The translations under genes were made by a program, and so were the position numbers. The notes beneath the pieces were generated by a model that worked only from the letters and a program-made list of their open reading frames with translations, did not search any database and was not told the DNA's origin. This document shows positions 16,488 through 27,398 of a DNA stretch of 46,774 bases, piece by piece. Source of the DNA: Amycolatopsis mediterranei (GTDB lineage Bacteria; Actinomycetota; Actinomycetes; Mycobacteriales; Pseudonocardiaceae); NCBI RefSeq assembly GCF_026017845.1, contig NZ_CP100416.1, forward strand, positions 7,001,783-7,048,556. The letters run 5' to 3'. Numbering within the stretch: position 1 is the stretch's first letter; each line of letters opens with the position of its first letter.

Positions 16488-17834
16488 GTGCCTACACCGA
16501 CCCCCGACGCGGCGCCCCGCCGCCGCGACAAGACCCACTACCTGTATCTGGCCGTGATCGTCGCGGTCCTGTTCGGGATCCTGGTGGGCTTTCTCTTCCC
16601 CGGTTTCGCCAAGGGCCTGAAGCCACTGGGCGACGGGTTCGTCAACCTGATCAAGATGATGATCTCGCCGATCATCTTCTGCACGATCGTGATCGGTGTC
16701 GGCTCGGTCGCCAAGGCGGCCAAGGTCGGCAAGGTCGGCATCATGGCGCTGGTCTACTTCATCGTGATGTCGACCTTCGCGCTCGCCATCGGCCTGGTCG
16801 TCGGCAACATCCTGCACCCGGGCGAGGGGCTGCACCTCAACCCCGCCGACGTGAAGAGCGTGCAGAAGTCCGCCACCGGCACCGACGGCCCGGTCGACTT
16901 CCTGCTCCACATCATCCCGAAGACGTTCGTGTCCGCCTTCACCGAAGGCCAGGTGCTGCAGACCCTGCTCGTCGCGCTGCTCGTCGGCTTCGCGCTGCAG
17001 AAGCTGGGCCCGAAGGGCGCACCGATCCTGCGCGGCGTCGAGCACATCCAGCGGCTGGTGTTCCGGGTCCTGGCGATGATCATGTGGGCCGCGCCGATCG
17101 GCGCGTTCGGCGCGATCGCCGCGGTGGTCGGCGCGACCGGCTGGGCGGCGCTGAAGAGCCTCGCGGTCATCATGATCGGCTTCTACGTGACCTGCCTGGT
17201 GTTCGTGTTCGTCGTCCTCGGCCTGGTGCTGTGGCTCGGCGCGCGGGTGAACATCTGGCACCTGCTCCGCTACCTCGGCCGCGAGTTCCTGCTGATCCTC
17301 TCGACGTCGTCGTCGGAATCGGCGCTGCCGCGGCTGATCGCGAAGATGGAGCACCTCGGCGTCGGCAAGTCGGTCGTCGGCATCACCGTGCCCACCGGGT
17401 ACTCGTTCAACCTGGACGGCACGGCGATCTACCTGACCATGGCGACGCTGTTCATCGCCGCGGCGCAGGACGAACCGTTGTCGCTCGGCTCGCAGATCGG
17501 GTTGCTCGTCTTCATGATCATCGCGTCGAAGGGCGCGGCCGGCGTCAGCGGTTCCGGCATCGCGACCCTGGCCAGCGGCCTGCAGTCGCACCGGCCGGAA
17601 CTGGTGAACGGCGTCGGCTTCATCCTCGGCATCGACCGGTTCATGTCCGAGGCCCGCGCGCTGACCAACTTCGCGGGCAACGCCGTCGCGACCGTCCTCA
17701 TCGGAAACTGGACGAAGGAGTTCGACCGCGAACAGGCGGAACGCGTGTTCGCCGGGAACGCCCCCTTCGACGAGGCCACGTTGATCGACGAGGAGCGGCA
17801 ACCCGAACCCGAAGAAGTGGCGGCGAAAGCCTGA
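16488..17834 (+). CDS. dctA: DctA family C4-dicarboxylate:cation symporter
   Basis: 448-residue member of the dicarboxylate/amino acid:cation symporter (DAACS) family with eight membrane helices and two re-entrant loops. Signatures seen: MISPIIFCTIVIGVGS, the serine-rich hairpin STSSSESALPRL, VPTGYSFNLDGTAIYLT and GVSGSGIATLA. Such proteins import succinate, fumarate and malate with H+ or Na+. GTG start with GGAGG five bases upstream. Divergent from the CitA/DcuS-like kinase operon, which probably controls it, and followed by two strong hairpins. A glutamate/aspartate carrier role is less likely given the neighbouring sensor type. Confidence 0.88.
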   Translation: MPTPTPDAAPRRRDKTHYLYLAVIVAVLFGILVGFLFPGFAKGLKPLGDGFVNLIKMMISPIIFCTIVIGVGSVAKAAKVGKVGIMALVYFIVMSTFALAIGLVVGNILHPGEGLHLNPADVKSVQKSATGTDGPVDFLLHIIPKTFVSAFTEGQVLQTLLVALLVGFALQKLGPKGAPILRGVEHIQRLVFRVLAMIMWAAPIGAFGAIAAVVGATGWAALKSLAVIMIGFYVTCLVFVFVVLGLVLWLGARVNIWHLLRYLGREFLLILSTSSSESALPRLIAKMEHLGVGKSVVGITVPTGYSFNLDGTAIYLTMATLFIAAAQDEPLSLGSQIGLLVFMIIASKGAAGVSGSGIATLASGLQSHRPELVNGVGFILGIDRFMSEARALTNFAGNAVATVLIGNWTKEFDREQAERVFAGNAPFDEATLIDEERQPEPEEVAAKA

Positions 17835-17844
17835 CCCCCTGAAC

Positions 17845-17876
17845 GTTCGTGCTCACTGCCCCCGCTGAGCACGAAC
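17845..17876. terminator. Hairpin 1 after dctA
   Basis: GTTCGTGCTCA and TGAGCACGAAC form a perfect 11-bp stem around a 10-base loop, 10 bases after the dctA stop. There is no T tract, as is usual in actinobacteria. Confidence 0.75.
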
Positions 17877-17881
17877 CACCG

Positions 17882-17922
17882 CGGGCCGCGGTGCGAGACC
17901 CCCGACCTCGCACCGCGGCCCG
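17882..17922. terminator. Hairpin 2, between dctA and the convergent HxlR gene
   Basis: A perfect 16-bp GC-rich stem (CGGGCCGCGGTGCGAG with its complement) around a 9-base loop. It starts five bases after hairpin 1 and ends ten bases from the HxlR stop. It should stop transcription from both sides. Confidence 0.8.
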
Positions 17923-17932
17923 TTCCACGTCT

Positions 17933-18334
17933 TCAGCCGGTGGCTTGGCCGTCGTAGACGAGGCGGGCGGCGGCGATGTCTTCGCGGTGCTGCTCCGCCC
18001 AGCCGAGCAGGCCGCTCAGCGACTGGTACAGCTCCTTCGCCATCGGCGTGGCTTCGTACTCCACGCGCGGCGGGACGGTCGGGTAGATCGTGCGGACCAG
18101 CAGGCCGTCACTCTCGAGGTTGCGCAGGGTCAGGGTCAGCATCCGGCGGCTGATGCCGGCGACCGAGCGTTCCAGCTCGGTGAAGCGCACCGGACCCCGG
18201 ATGGCCTCCAGGAGGATGCCGATCGCCCACTTGCCGCTGATCCGGTTGATCACCTCCAGCACCGTGCAGACGTCGAGTTTCTCCGGGTCGATCTCGGTGA
18301 CCTGGACAGGTACACCGATGTTCCCCTGGGACAT
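17933..18334 (-). CDS. HxlR family transcriptional regulator
   Basis: 133 residues, single HxlR-type winged helix (CTVLEVINRISGKWAIGIL, then RFTELERSVAGISRRMLTLT). One cysteine (about residue 23) sits at the family's redox-sensing position (the YodB/HypR-type N-terminal cysteine). ATG with GGAGG seven bases upstream. Divergent from an MFS exporter across a 105-bp intergenic region that contains a GGGCACT/AGTGCCC inverted repeat, so it very likely represses that exporter. The inducing compound is unknown; quinones or electrophiles are common for the family. Confidence 0.88.
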   Translation of the reverse strand: MSQGNIGVPVQVTEIDPEKLDVCTVLEVINRISGKWAIGILLEAIRGPVRFTELERSVAGISRRMLTLTLRNLESDGLLVRTIYPTVPPRVEYEATPMAKELYQSLSGLLGWAEQHREDIAAARLVYDGQATG

Positions 18335-18375
18335 GGAAGTGCCTCCTTACGCGGGCACCCATGGTCACACATGAT

Positions 18376-18398
18376 GGGCACTGTTACAAGAAGTGCCC
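18376..18398. promoter_or_regulatory. Candidate HxlR operator
   Basis: GGGCACT-N9-AGTGCCC is a perfect 7-bp inverted repeat in the shared promoter region of the HxlR and MFS genes. The arms are spaced about one and a half helical turns centre to centre. Confidence 0.5.
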
Positions 18399-18439
18399 TG
18401 GCGACGACCAGGGGGAACTCTCGACTGGAGGGGCCTACC

Positions 18440-19852
18440 ATGGCCGAGAACCACCCCACCCGCTCCCGCGGTCTCGCGTTGGCGGTGCTGTGCGCCGCCT
18501 CGCTGATGGTCGTGCTCGACAGCAGCATCGTCGCGGTGGCGCTGCCCGCGATCCAGGCCGACCTCGGCTTCACCTCCGCCGGGCTCTCCTGGGTCTTCAC
18601 CGCCTACCTGGTCGCCTTCGGCGGCCTGCTGCTGCTCTCCGGACGGCTCGGCGACCTGCTCGGCCGCCGCCGCGTGTTCCTCGGCGGCCTGGGCCTGTTC
18701 ACCGTCGCGTCCCTGATCGCCGGTCTGGCCACGGACGCGGGCGTCCTGGTCGCGGCCCGGTTCGCCCAGGGCGTCGGCGGCGCGCTCGCGTCGGCCGTGG
18801 TGCTCGGGATGATCGTCATGATGTACCCCGAGCCCCGGGCTCGCGCGAAGGCGATCGGCGTGTACAGCTTCACGCAGGCGGCGGGCGCGTCGATCGGGCT
18901 CATCGCGGGCGGTGCGCTGACGCAGGCGCTGAGCTGGCACTGGACGTTCTCCGTCAACCTGCCGATCGGCGTGGCGGCGCTGCTGCTGGCCGTGCGGGTG
19001 GTCGAGGCCGACCGCGGCACCGGCCTGCGGGACGGACTGGACGTGCTCGGCGCGGTTCTGGTCACCGCCGCGGTGATGCTCGGCGTGTACGGCATTTCGG
19101 CGTCGTCCTGGGGCGCGCTCGTCGCGGCCGTCGGCCTGCTGGCGGCTTTCGCGGTGTGGCAGGCGAAGGCGCGGACGCCGTTGCTGCCGCTGCGGCTGTT
19201 CAAGATCCGCGCGGTGGCCGGCGCGAACGTGGTGATGGTGCTGATGGTCGCCGGGATGCTCGGCTTCCAGTTCGTCACGGCGTTGTACCTGCAGCAGGTG
19301 CTCGGCCTCGACGCGCTGGAGACCGGCGTCGCGTTTCTCCCGGTGCCGCTGGTGATCGCGGTGGCCTCGCTGGGTTTCGCGGACAAGCTCGCGGCGCGGT
19401 TCGGCCCGCGGGCGGTGCTGCTGACCGGCTTGGGCTTGGTGATCGCGGGCCTGCTGCTCCTCACCCGCGTCGGGGTGGACGGTGCCTACTTCGTGGACGT
19501 CCTGCCGCCGCTGCTGCTGATGGGCCTCGGCGCCGGCGCGGCCATCCCGGCGCTGATGGGCCTGGCGATGGCGGACGTCCCGGCCGCGGACACGGGGGTG
19601 GCGTCGGGCCTGATCAACACGACCCAGCAGGCCGGGGCGGCGGTCGGGACGGCGGTACTGGCCGCGGTGGCCGCCTCCCGCACGAAGAGCCTGAGCGCAC
19701 TGGACCACCGCGAGGCACTGGCGGCCGGATTCCGGCTGGCGTACGGGGTCAGCGCGGGCTTCCTGATCGCGGCAGTGGCGCTGGGCGGCGTGGTCCTGGC
19801 CCGCCGACCCCCGGCCGTGTCGACCCTTCAATCACGCGAGTTGACCTTCTGA
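18440..19852 (+). CDS. MFS drug exporter, DHA2 (EmrB/QacA) type
   Basis: 470 residues, about 14 predicted membrane helices. Motif A is seen as GRLGDLLGRRRVF, with the motif C region (SIGLIAGGALTQALSWHWTF) and an early membrane acidic residue in VVLDSSIVAVALP. Such proteins expel cationic drugs or metabolites with proton influx. ATG with GGAGGGG seven bases upstream. Divergent from an HxlR regulator. The 3' end runs into the 21-bp repeat, which supplies both the last codons and the stop (TGA within TGATCA at 19850). Confidence 0.9.
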   Translation: MAENHPTRSRGLALAVLCAASLMVVLDSSIVAVALPAIQADLGFTSAGLSWVFTAYLVAFGGLLLLSGRLGDLLGRRRVFLGGLGLFTVASLIAGLATDAGVLVAARFAQGVGGALASAVVLGMIVMMYPEPRARAKAIGVYSFTQAAGASIGLIAGGALTQALSWHWTFSVNLPIGVAALLLAVRVVEADRGTGLRDGLDVLGAVLVTAAVMLGVYGISASSWGALVAAVGLLAAFAVWQAKARTPLLPLRLFKIRAVAGANVVMVLMVAGMLGFQFVTALYLQQVLGLDALETGVAFLPVPLVIAVASLGFADKLAARFGPRAVLLTGLGLVIAGLLLLTRVGVDGAYFVDVLPPLLLMGLGAGAAIPALMGLAMADVPAADTGVASGLINTTQQAGAAVGTAVLAAVAASRTKSLSALDHREALAAGFRLAYGVSAGFLIAAVALGGVVLARRPPAVSTLQSRELTF

Positions 19853-19903
19853 TCACGCGTGTCGGCGTTCTGATCACGCGTGTCGGCGTTCTGATCACGC
19901 GAG
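19831..19903. repeat. 21-bp tandem repeat carrying TGATCACGCG
   Basis: ATCACGCG recurs at 19831, 19852, 19873 and 19894, a strict 21-base period. Units two and three are identical (TGATCACGCGTGTCGGCGTT core); units one and four diverge after the shared core. The palindrome TGATCA provides the stop of the MFS gene on the plus strand (19850) and of the SRPBCC gene on the minus strand (19897). Confidence 0.8.
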
Positions 19904-20338
19904 GTAGGCCGAAAGCCCACGGTGGCCCCGCCGCATCATCAGCGCGTGGTTCGCGCGGAAGAGCGGCCGGGCCACCGTGTCGAAGCGCCGCAGCAACTCC
20001 TTACGGGCCTGGACGTCCTGGGTGATCTCCAGCAGCGTGCCCGCGCCCGCCGCGCGGACCGCTCCCGCCAGGGTCCCGTCGAGGTCGCCACTGAGCCTGA
20101 CCCGCATCAGGCCCGTGCGCTCGTCCTGGTGGTCCCGGTGCATCCGGACGACGATCCGGAACGGCAGCCGGGACCGGCAAACAAGTTCGGCGGTGTCGTC
20201 GTCCACGCGGCGCACCGCGCGGACGTCCGACCACCACTTCGGGTAGCCGGCGAGGTCGGTGACCACGTCGAACACCCGCTCGGGCACGGTGCCCGGCAGC
20301 AGCCACGAGCTGCGGAACCGGTAGCGCGCACCCGTCAT
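19895..20338 (-). CDS. SRPBCC (START/Bet v1-like) family protein
   Basis: 147 residues with the polyketide-cyclase/START-like pattern: VPERVFDVVTDLAGYPKWWSDVRAVRRVDDD at the N-terminus, a central RIVVRMHRDHQDE strand pair and a C-terminal helix (RRFDTVARPLFRANHALMMRRG). Such domains bind lipids or hydrophobic small molecules. ATG at 20338 follows the anti-sigma stop by five bases, so it is the last gene of the lipoprotein-sigma-anti-sigma operon. Its stop lies in the last unit of the 21-bp repeat. No specific ligand can be named. Confidence 0.83.
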   Translation of the reverse strand: MTGARYRFRSSWLLPGTVPERVFDVVTDLAGYPKWWSDVRAVRRVDDDTAELVCRSRLPFRIVVRMHRDHQDERTGLMRVRLSGDLDGTLAGAVRAAGAGTLLEITQDVQARKELLRRFDTVARPLFRANHALMMRRGHRGLSAYLA

Positions 20339-20343
20339 GCTCG

Positions 20344-21057
20344 TCAAACCTGGGCCGAGACCAGCTTCCGGCCGTCCACCGTGACGATGTCGACCGACTT
20401 CACGTCGTCGGGGGCGACCAGCGCCGACCCGTCCAGCCGGAAGCCCTGGTTCTCCCACTTCTCCGAGACCTGCCAGCTGCCGGCCGTCACCGCGTTGCCT
20501 TCCTTGGTGACCACCTGGAGCAGGCACTTCTCCCCGGCGCGGACGCCCTTCACGTTGACGTCGACCTTGACCCAGCCCTGGAACGGGCTGACGGCCGCGG
20601 CCAGCTGCACACCGGTCGTCGGATCTCGCCCTTCGACGTTCTTCGTCCCGGGCGGGGCGTCCGGTGCCGGAGCCGGCGCCGCGAGGCCCGGATCGGCCGT
20701 CTGACGGCCCACCAGCACGCCGCCGCCGAGGGCGGCCACCACCAGCACCGCCGCCGCGACCAGCGCCAGGCCCCGGCGTCCGCCCGAACGGGCCGGAGCG
20801 ACGCGTTCTTCCTCGTCGCGCACCCGGCGCAGGGTCTTCTGCAGCAGCAGATCCCCGCCCTCGGGCGGCCCGTCGAGGAACGCCTCGGGCGGTACCTCGT
20901 CGAGCGAGTCGCGCAGGGCCACGAGCTCGTTCAGGTCGAACCGGCACTGCGCGCAGGTCTGCAGGTGCCGCCGCTCGAAGTCGGCCGCCTCCCCGGGATC
21001 GAGCGCGCCGAGGGCGTACGCGCCGAGCTGCGTGTGACTCTCGTCCACCGAGTTCAT
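20344..21057 (-). CDS. Zinc-binding anti-sigma factor (RskA-like)
   Basis: 237 residues. An N-terminal zinc anti-sigma domain with His31, Cys35, Cys38 (H-x3-C-x2-C) is followed by one membrane helix (LALVAAAVLVVAALGGGVLVG, about residues 95-115) and an extracytoplasmic RskA-type sandwich domain (FQGWVKVDVNVKGV, GSWQVSEKWE). It should hold the cognate ECF sigma factor at the membrane until proteolysis. ATG overlaps the sigma stop (ATGA), which fixes the partnership. The export-side signal is not evident from sequence. Confidence 0.9.
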   Translation of the reverse strand: MNSVDESHTQLGAYALGALDPGEAADFERRHLQTCAQCRFDLNELVALRDSLDEVPPEAFLDGPPEGGDLLLQKTLRRVRDEEERVAPARSGGRRGLALVAAAVLVVAALGGGVLVGRQTADPGLAAPAPAPDAPPGTKNVEGRDPTTGVQLAAAVSPFQGWVKVDVNVKGVRAGEKCLLQVVTKEGNAVTAGSWQVSEKWENQGFRLDGSALVAPDDVKSVDIVTVDGRKLVSAQV

Positions 21058-21707
21058 CGCGCCACCTCCGTTCCGCTCGAAATCATCGCTGCTCTGAGTG
21101 CTCGTAGTGCGTAGTAAGACCTTGATTTCACGGTACCCGGTGCGACGCCCAGTGTTCTCGCCGCTTCGGCCACCGTCCGTCCCCGGTAGTAGATCTCCAC
21201 CAGGACCTCTCGATGCTCGTTGGACAGCCCGTCCATCGCCCCGAGCACGGTCATCGAGTCGACCACCCCTTGGGCGTGGTCTCGCTCGACGGCCGGGGTC
21301 GGCACGCCTTCGGCCGGTTCGGCCACCTCTTGTGGCCGGGCCGCCCGGGCCCGTGCCCGGTCGGTGACCAGGTTGCGCGCGACGGTCAGCAACCAGCCGC
21401 GCACCGAGCCTTTCCCGTCGTTCTGCAGGTCGTCAGCGTGTTTCCACGCCCGGACCAGCGTCTCCTGGACCACGTCCTCGGCTGCCGCCCGATCTCCGGT
21501 CAGCCTCGTCGCGTAGGCCAGCAGGCTTCGCCCGTGTTCGGCGTACAGCTGCCGAATGAGGTCTTCGCCTTTGGCCTTCTTAGGCCGCCTGCCTCCTATG
21601 GCCACCCTCGTCCTCCCGACGGTGTTCTGAGTCGTCGAGGACAGTAGTGCAACCCTTAGCTCCACCGGCGGTGCGTGCGCCGAGCGCAGCGCGACCATGG
21701 TGTTCAT
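21054..21707 (-). CDS. ECF RNA polymerase sigma factor
   Basis: About 217 residues. Sigma region 2 (DLIRQLYAEHGRSLLAYATRLTGDRAAAEDVVQETLVRAWKH) and region 4 (LSNEHREVLVEIYYRGRTVAEAARTLGVAPGTVKSR) are complete, matching the SigK/SigL-like class that pairs with RskA-type anti-sigma factors. The start is uncertain: ATG at 21707 has an AAGGA upstream, but the first 35 residues are poorly conserved and a later GTG is possible. It sits between a Yx(FWY)xxD lipoprotein gene and its anti-sigma factor, all leftward; the lipoprotein is a plausible regulon member. Confidence 0.9.
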   Translation of the reverse strand: MNTMVALRSAHAPPVELRVALLSSTTQNTVGRTRVAIGGRRPKKAKGEDLIRQLYAEHGRSLLAYATRLTGDRAAAEDVVQETLVRAWKHADDLQNDGKGSVRGWLLTVARNLVTDRARARAARPQEVAEPAEGVPTPAVERDHAQGVVDSMTVLGAMDGLSNEHREVLVEIYYRGRTVAEAARTLGVAPGTVKSRSYYALRALRAAMISSGTEVAR

Positions 21708-21747
21708 CGGCTGCCCGTCCTTCCTCGTTCTGCCCGGAAACCGTCTG

Positions 21748-22251
21748 TCAGGACCCGGCGCCGCCGGCCTTGCCACCCGCGGTGATCTTGCTGCCGTCCG
21801 GCGCGACGGCGAACCACGTGCCGTTCGCGCCCTGGCCGTTCATGTCGCCCGCGGCCTTGTCGCCCGCGTACTCGTACAGCGGCCAGCCGTTGAGCGTGAT
21901 CTGCTTGGTGCCGTCCTTGCGGGTCGCGGTGCCCACCTGGGTGTCCTGGATGCCCTTGAGCATCGGCGTGGCCACCCCGGCCAGCATCGGCAGCCAGGAC
22001 TTCGTGCAGTCGCCGTCGCAGTTGGACGTCGGCGGCGAGGAGACGTCCTTGTCGAACCGGTAGAGCGTCTTGCCGTCGGCGTCGGTGACCACCATGCCGA
22101 CGCCGTTGACCGTGCCCACCTGGAGCATCTTGTGTCCCGGCTCGCCGTGTTGCGGCCCTTGGGCGCCGTCGGCCATGTCGCCACAGGCGGACAACGATGC
22201 GACGGCGACGAGCGCCACCGCGCTGGCGACCACCGGCCCGATACGGTTCAT
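21748..22251 (-). CDS. Secreted lipoprotein with Yx(FWY)xxD repeats (COG4315-like)
   Basis: 167 residues. Lipobox LSAC with the modified cysteine at residue 23. The mature part carries two copies of the family motif, TLYRFDKD and PLYEYAGD, with a CDGDCTKSWLPML disulphide segment between them and GTWFAVAPDG near the end. The biochemical function of this family is not established. ATG at 22251 with GGAG eight bases upstream. It heads the sigma/anti-sigma operon, so it may be under the control of that sigma factor. Confidence 0.87.
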   Translation of the reverse strand: MNRIGPVVASAVALVAVASLSACGDMADGAQGPQHGEPGHKMLQVGTVNGVGMVVTDADGKTLYRFDKDVSSPPTSNCDGDCTKSWLPMLAGVATPMLKGIQDTQVGTATRKDGTKQITLNGWPLYEYAGDKAAGDMNGQGANGTWFAVAPDGSKITAGGKAGGAGS

Positions 22252-22477
22252 GACGTTCTCTCCTCGGTGAGGGCGGCTCCGCCATCCGGCGGACCTCGAC
22301 ACCTCAGAACACGGCCGCGGTCGAGAAACGGTTCAGCCCGGTTTTCGCCCCATTCGGTGCCGGTTCGCCGCCGGATTGGTCAGTCCCGGTGATCGGCACG
22401 ATCTTGTCGCCGTGCGGGCGGAGTTCCTAAGCTGATCACGTCCGCACCGCCGCCCCCGCCCGACCCGGGAGGCCGCC

Positions 22478-23023
22478 GTGCCCGTCAAACCCCTCGTCCT
22501 GGTGGTACTGCTCGCCGCGGGCTGCTCCGGCTCCGCGCCGGCGCCTCCGTTCACGGCGACCCTGACCACACCCACGGACATCGTGCTGAGCTGGCCGGAC
22601 GACGGTGCCGGCCACCGGGTCGAATACGCGAACGCCCCGGCCGGGCCGTGGACGACGCTGCGGTTCCTCCCGGCGCACGCGACGAGCTACCACCACCCGG
22701 ACCTGATCCCGGAGACGCCGTTCTACTACCGGGAACAGCCGTTCACCGGTCCGGTCTCGACGGAGGTGCACACCATGGTTTCCGGCGACACGGTGACGTT
22801 CACCTGGGCCGACCGCTCGCCGGACGAAGCCGGGTTCCTCCTGGAGATCCGGCGCCCGGGCGCGCCGGACTACGACCCGGTCGAGGTGACCGACCCGAAC
22901 GTGACGACCTGTGTGCTCTCACTCCTGCCCGGCGAGGAGAAGTCGGCCTACCGGCTCCGGGCGCTGCACTACGGCCCGCTCTCCCCGGTGGTCCACCAGA
23001 CCACCGGCAAGGAGACGCCGTGA
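22478..23023 (+). CDS. FN3-like secreted lipoprotein
   Basis: 181 residues. The short signal peptide ends in the lipobox LLAAGC (Cys16). The rest reads as two fibronectin type III-like units, each with the W...Y/L strand pattern: LSWPDDGAGHRVEYANAP then FTWADRSPDEAGFLLEIRRP. No catalytic motif is seen; a binding or adhesion role at the cell surface is a guess. GTG with GGGAGG five bases upstream. Its stop codon lies inside the long palindrome at 23017-23069. It is separated from the divergent lipoprotein gene by about 225 bases holding no further gene. Confidence 0.75.
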   Translation: MPVKPLVLVVLLAAGCSGSAPAPPFTATLTTPTDIVLSWPDDGAGHRVEYANAPAGPWTTLRFLPAHATSYHHPDLIPETPFYYREQPFTGPVSTEVHTMVSGDTVTFTWADRSPDEAGFLLEIRRPGAPDYDPVEVTDPNVTTCVLSLLPGEEKSAYRLRALHYGPLSPVVHQTTGKETP

Positions 23024-23069
23024 ATGACTCATTCATGTCGTCAGACGACATGAATGAGTCATTCACGGC
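23017..23069. repeat. Perfect 53-base palindrome built from TGAATGACTCATTCA units
   Basis: Two 26-base arms around a central A (23043) are perfectly complementary. Each arm itself contains the 15-base palindrome TGAATGACTCATTCA. The left copy supplies the stop of the FN3 lipoprotein gene. The whole lies between that gene and the convergent uvrA, so it can also act as a two-way terminator. Confidence 0.85.
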
Positions 23070-23087
23070 ACCGGGGTGGGCCGCTCG

Positions 23088-25952
<2,865 letters not shown>

Positions 25953-26073
25953 GCCAGGGTCCTCTCAGGTCATTCTCAAGTCATTCCGCTGCGGTCGCCG
26001 GCCCGGTCTGTGCTCGTTCGAGCTGCTCTCGAGCTGCTGTCTCGAGCCGGCTGCACGGGCGGCCGCATCCATG

Positions 26074-27279
26074 CTACGAGCCACCACCGACAGAAACTGA
26101 TTCCGCGCCTCTGACCTGCGGTTCTTCGGGCTTCCGGCGGGTGGTGAGCCACCGGTGGGCCGGGCGTTCGACCCCCGCGGTGACCGCCCAGCCGGCCAGC
26201 ACGGCGGCGCCGAGGATCACGGGGAGCCGCAGCCAGCCGGGGAGGCCGGCGTCGAGCAGAGCACGGGCCAGGATGTAACCCAGTTCCTGGTGCACCAGAT
26301 AAAGACCATACGAGATGCCCGCGAGCCACGTGACGGCCGGGGCGATCCGCGCCAGTCCGGGGAACCGCCAGTCGGGGCCGCGGGCGGCCAGGCAGACCAG
26401 CAGGAGCAGGGCGGCGAACCCGATCGTGGACGGCCAGCGCTGCGCGTCCTGCGGCAGCGCGACGTGGAACGGGAACACCTGCAGGTCCTGCGCCGCGACG
26501 GCGGCGGCCACGAAGAGCGCGGCGTGCCAGGTCTCCAGCCGTCGTCGCGCCCACAGCCAGATCGCGACGCCGACGGCGAAGACGTGCAAGCGGTGCAGCC
26601 CCAGGCCGTAGAAGAACGTCTCGACGACCGGGCTCGCCGTCCCCGGCGGGAAGACGGCGAACCGGAGGGTGAGCGGGACGAGGATCAGCGCCCACAGCAG
26701 CCCGACGGTCAGCCGGTGGGTGCGCCACGACCGCGGCCACAGCAGGGCCGCGCCGGTGAAGGCCATCAGCTGCACCGGCAGCGTCCAGTAGGAGCCGTCG
26801 AGGTAGTAGAAGGCGTCCCAGCGGATGCCCCACTCCTGCACCATGCCGAGGTTGGCGACCAGGTCCGGCCCGGTCGGGATGTACCACGGCGACGGGTTCG
26901 CCGGCGGCCCCTGCGGCACGCCGAACAGGAACCCGGTGACGCCCGGCGGGTAGGGCAGGCCGCTGAAGGAGATGGCGGCCCACCGCGTCACGACGTACGT
27001 CACCAGGACGGCGACCAGGTACGCGGGCACCAGGCGCGCGACGCGGTTCCACAGCCACCGGCCCGGATTGCCCTTGCGGAGGCTGGCGCAAACGAAGAAG
27101 GCGGAGATCACCAGCAGGATCGCGGCGCCGAACTGCGCCGTCACCCGCACGGGGTACCCCGTGAGTTCCGGGTGGAGAAGGGCGCCCTGGTGGGTGACGT
27201 GCCCGAGGACGACCGCGAGGACGGCGACGACCCGGAGGAGGTCCCAGCTGATCCGGCGCGGCGTCGGGGAGGTGGGCAC
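26074..27279 (-). CDS. Membrane acyltransferase family 3 (OafA/WecH-like)
   Basis: 401 residues with about ten membrane helices. The first helix carries the family hallmark ISWDLLRVVAVLAVVLGHVTHQG, including the putative catalytic histidine; WNRVARLVPAYLVAVLVTY follows. Such enzymes transfer acyl groups from CoA to sugars, peptidoglycan or antibiotics at the membrane. GTG start at 27279, preceded by AGGA. It lies upstream of uvrA on the same strand with a 121-base gap, and is divergent from an MBL-fold hydrolase gene. The acceptor is unknown. Confidence 0.87.
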   Translation of the reverse strand: MPTSPTPRRISWDLLRVVAVLAVVLGHVTHQGALLHPELTGYPVRVTAQFGAAILLVISAFFVCASLRKGNPGRWLWNRVARLVPAYLVAVLVTYVVTRWAAISFSGLPYPPGVTGFLFGVPQGPPANPSPWYIPTGPDLVANLGMVQEWGIRWDAFYYLDGSYWTLPVQLMAFTGAALLWPRSWRTHRLTVGLLWALILVPLTLRFAVFPPGTASPVVETFFYGLGLHRLHVFAVGVAIWLWARRRLETWHAALFVAAAVAAQDLQVFPFHVALPQDAQRWPSTIGFAALLLLVCLAARGPDWRFPGLARIAPAVTWLAGISYGLYLVHQELGYILARALLDAGLPGWLRLPVILGAAVLAGWAVTAGVERPAHRWLTTRRKPEEPQVRGAESVSVGGGS

Positions 27280-27398
27280 GGTCGTCCTGAGGTCGGGGCT
27301 GGCGGGGTTCGCCGTGAGCCTACGTGGCGGGGTGGCCGCGCGCTTGTGCGGGTGGAACCGCTTGGAACGAAACGACTACCGTGTGCAGGGTGAACATC

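Noticed and set aside
26011..26045. Possible LexA/SOS box upstream of uvrA
   Set aside because: Only one TCGAAC half-site is present on the minus strand; the expected GTTCGA partner at four bases is missing. The region is instead a short tandem duplication.
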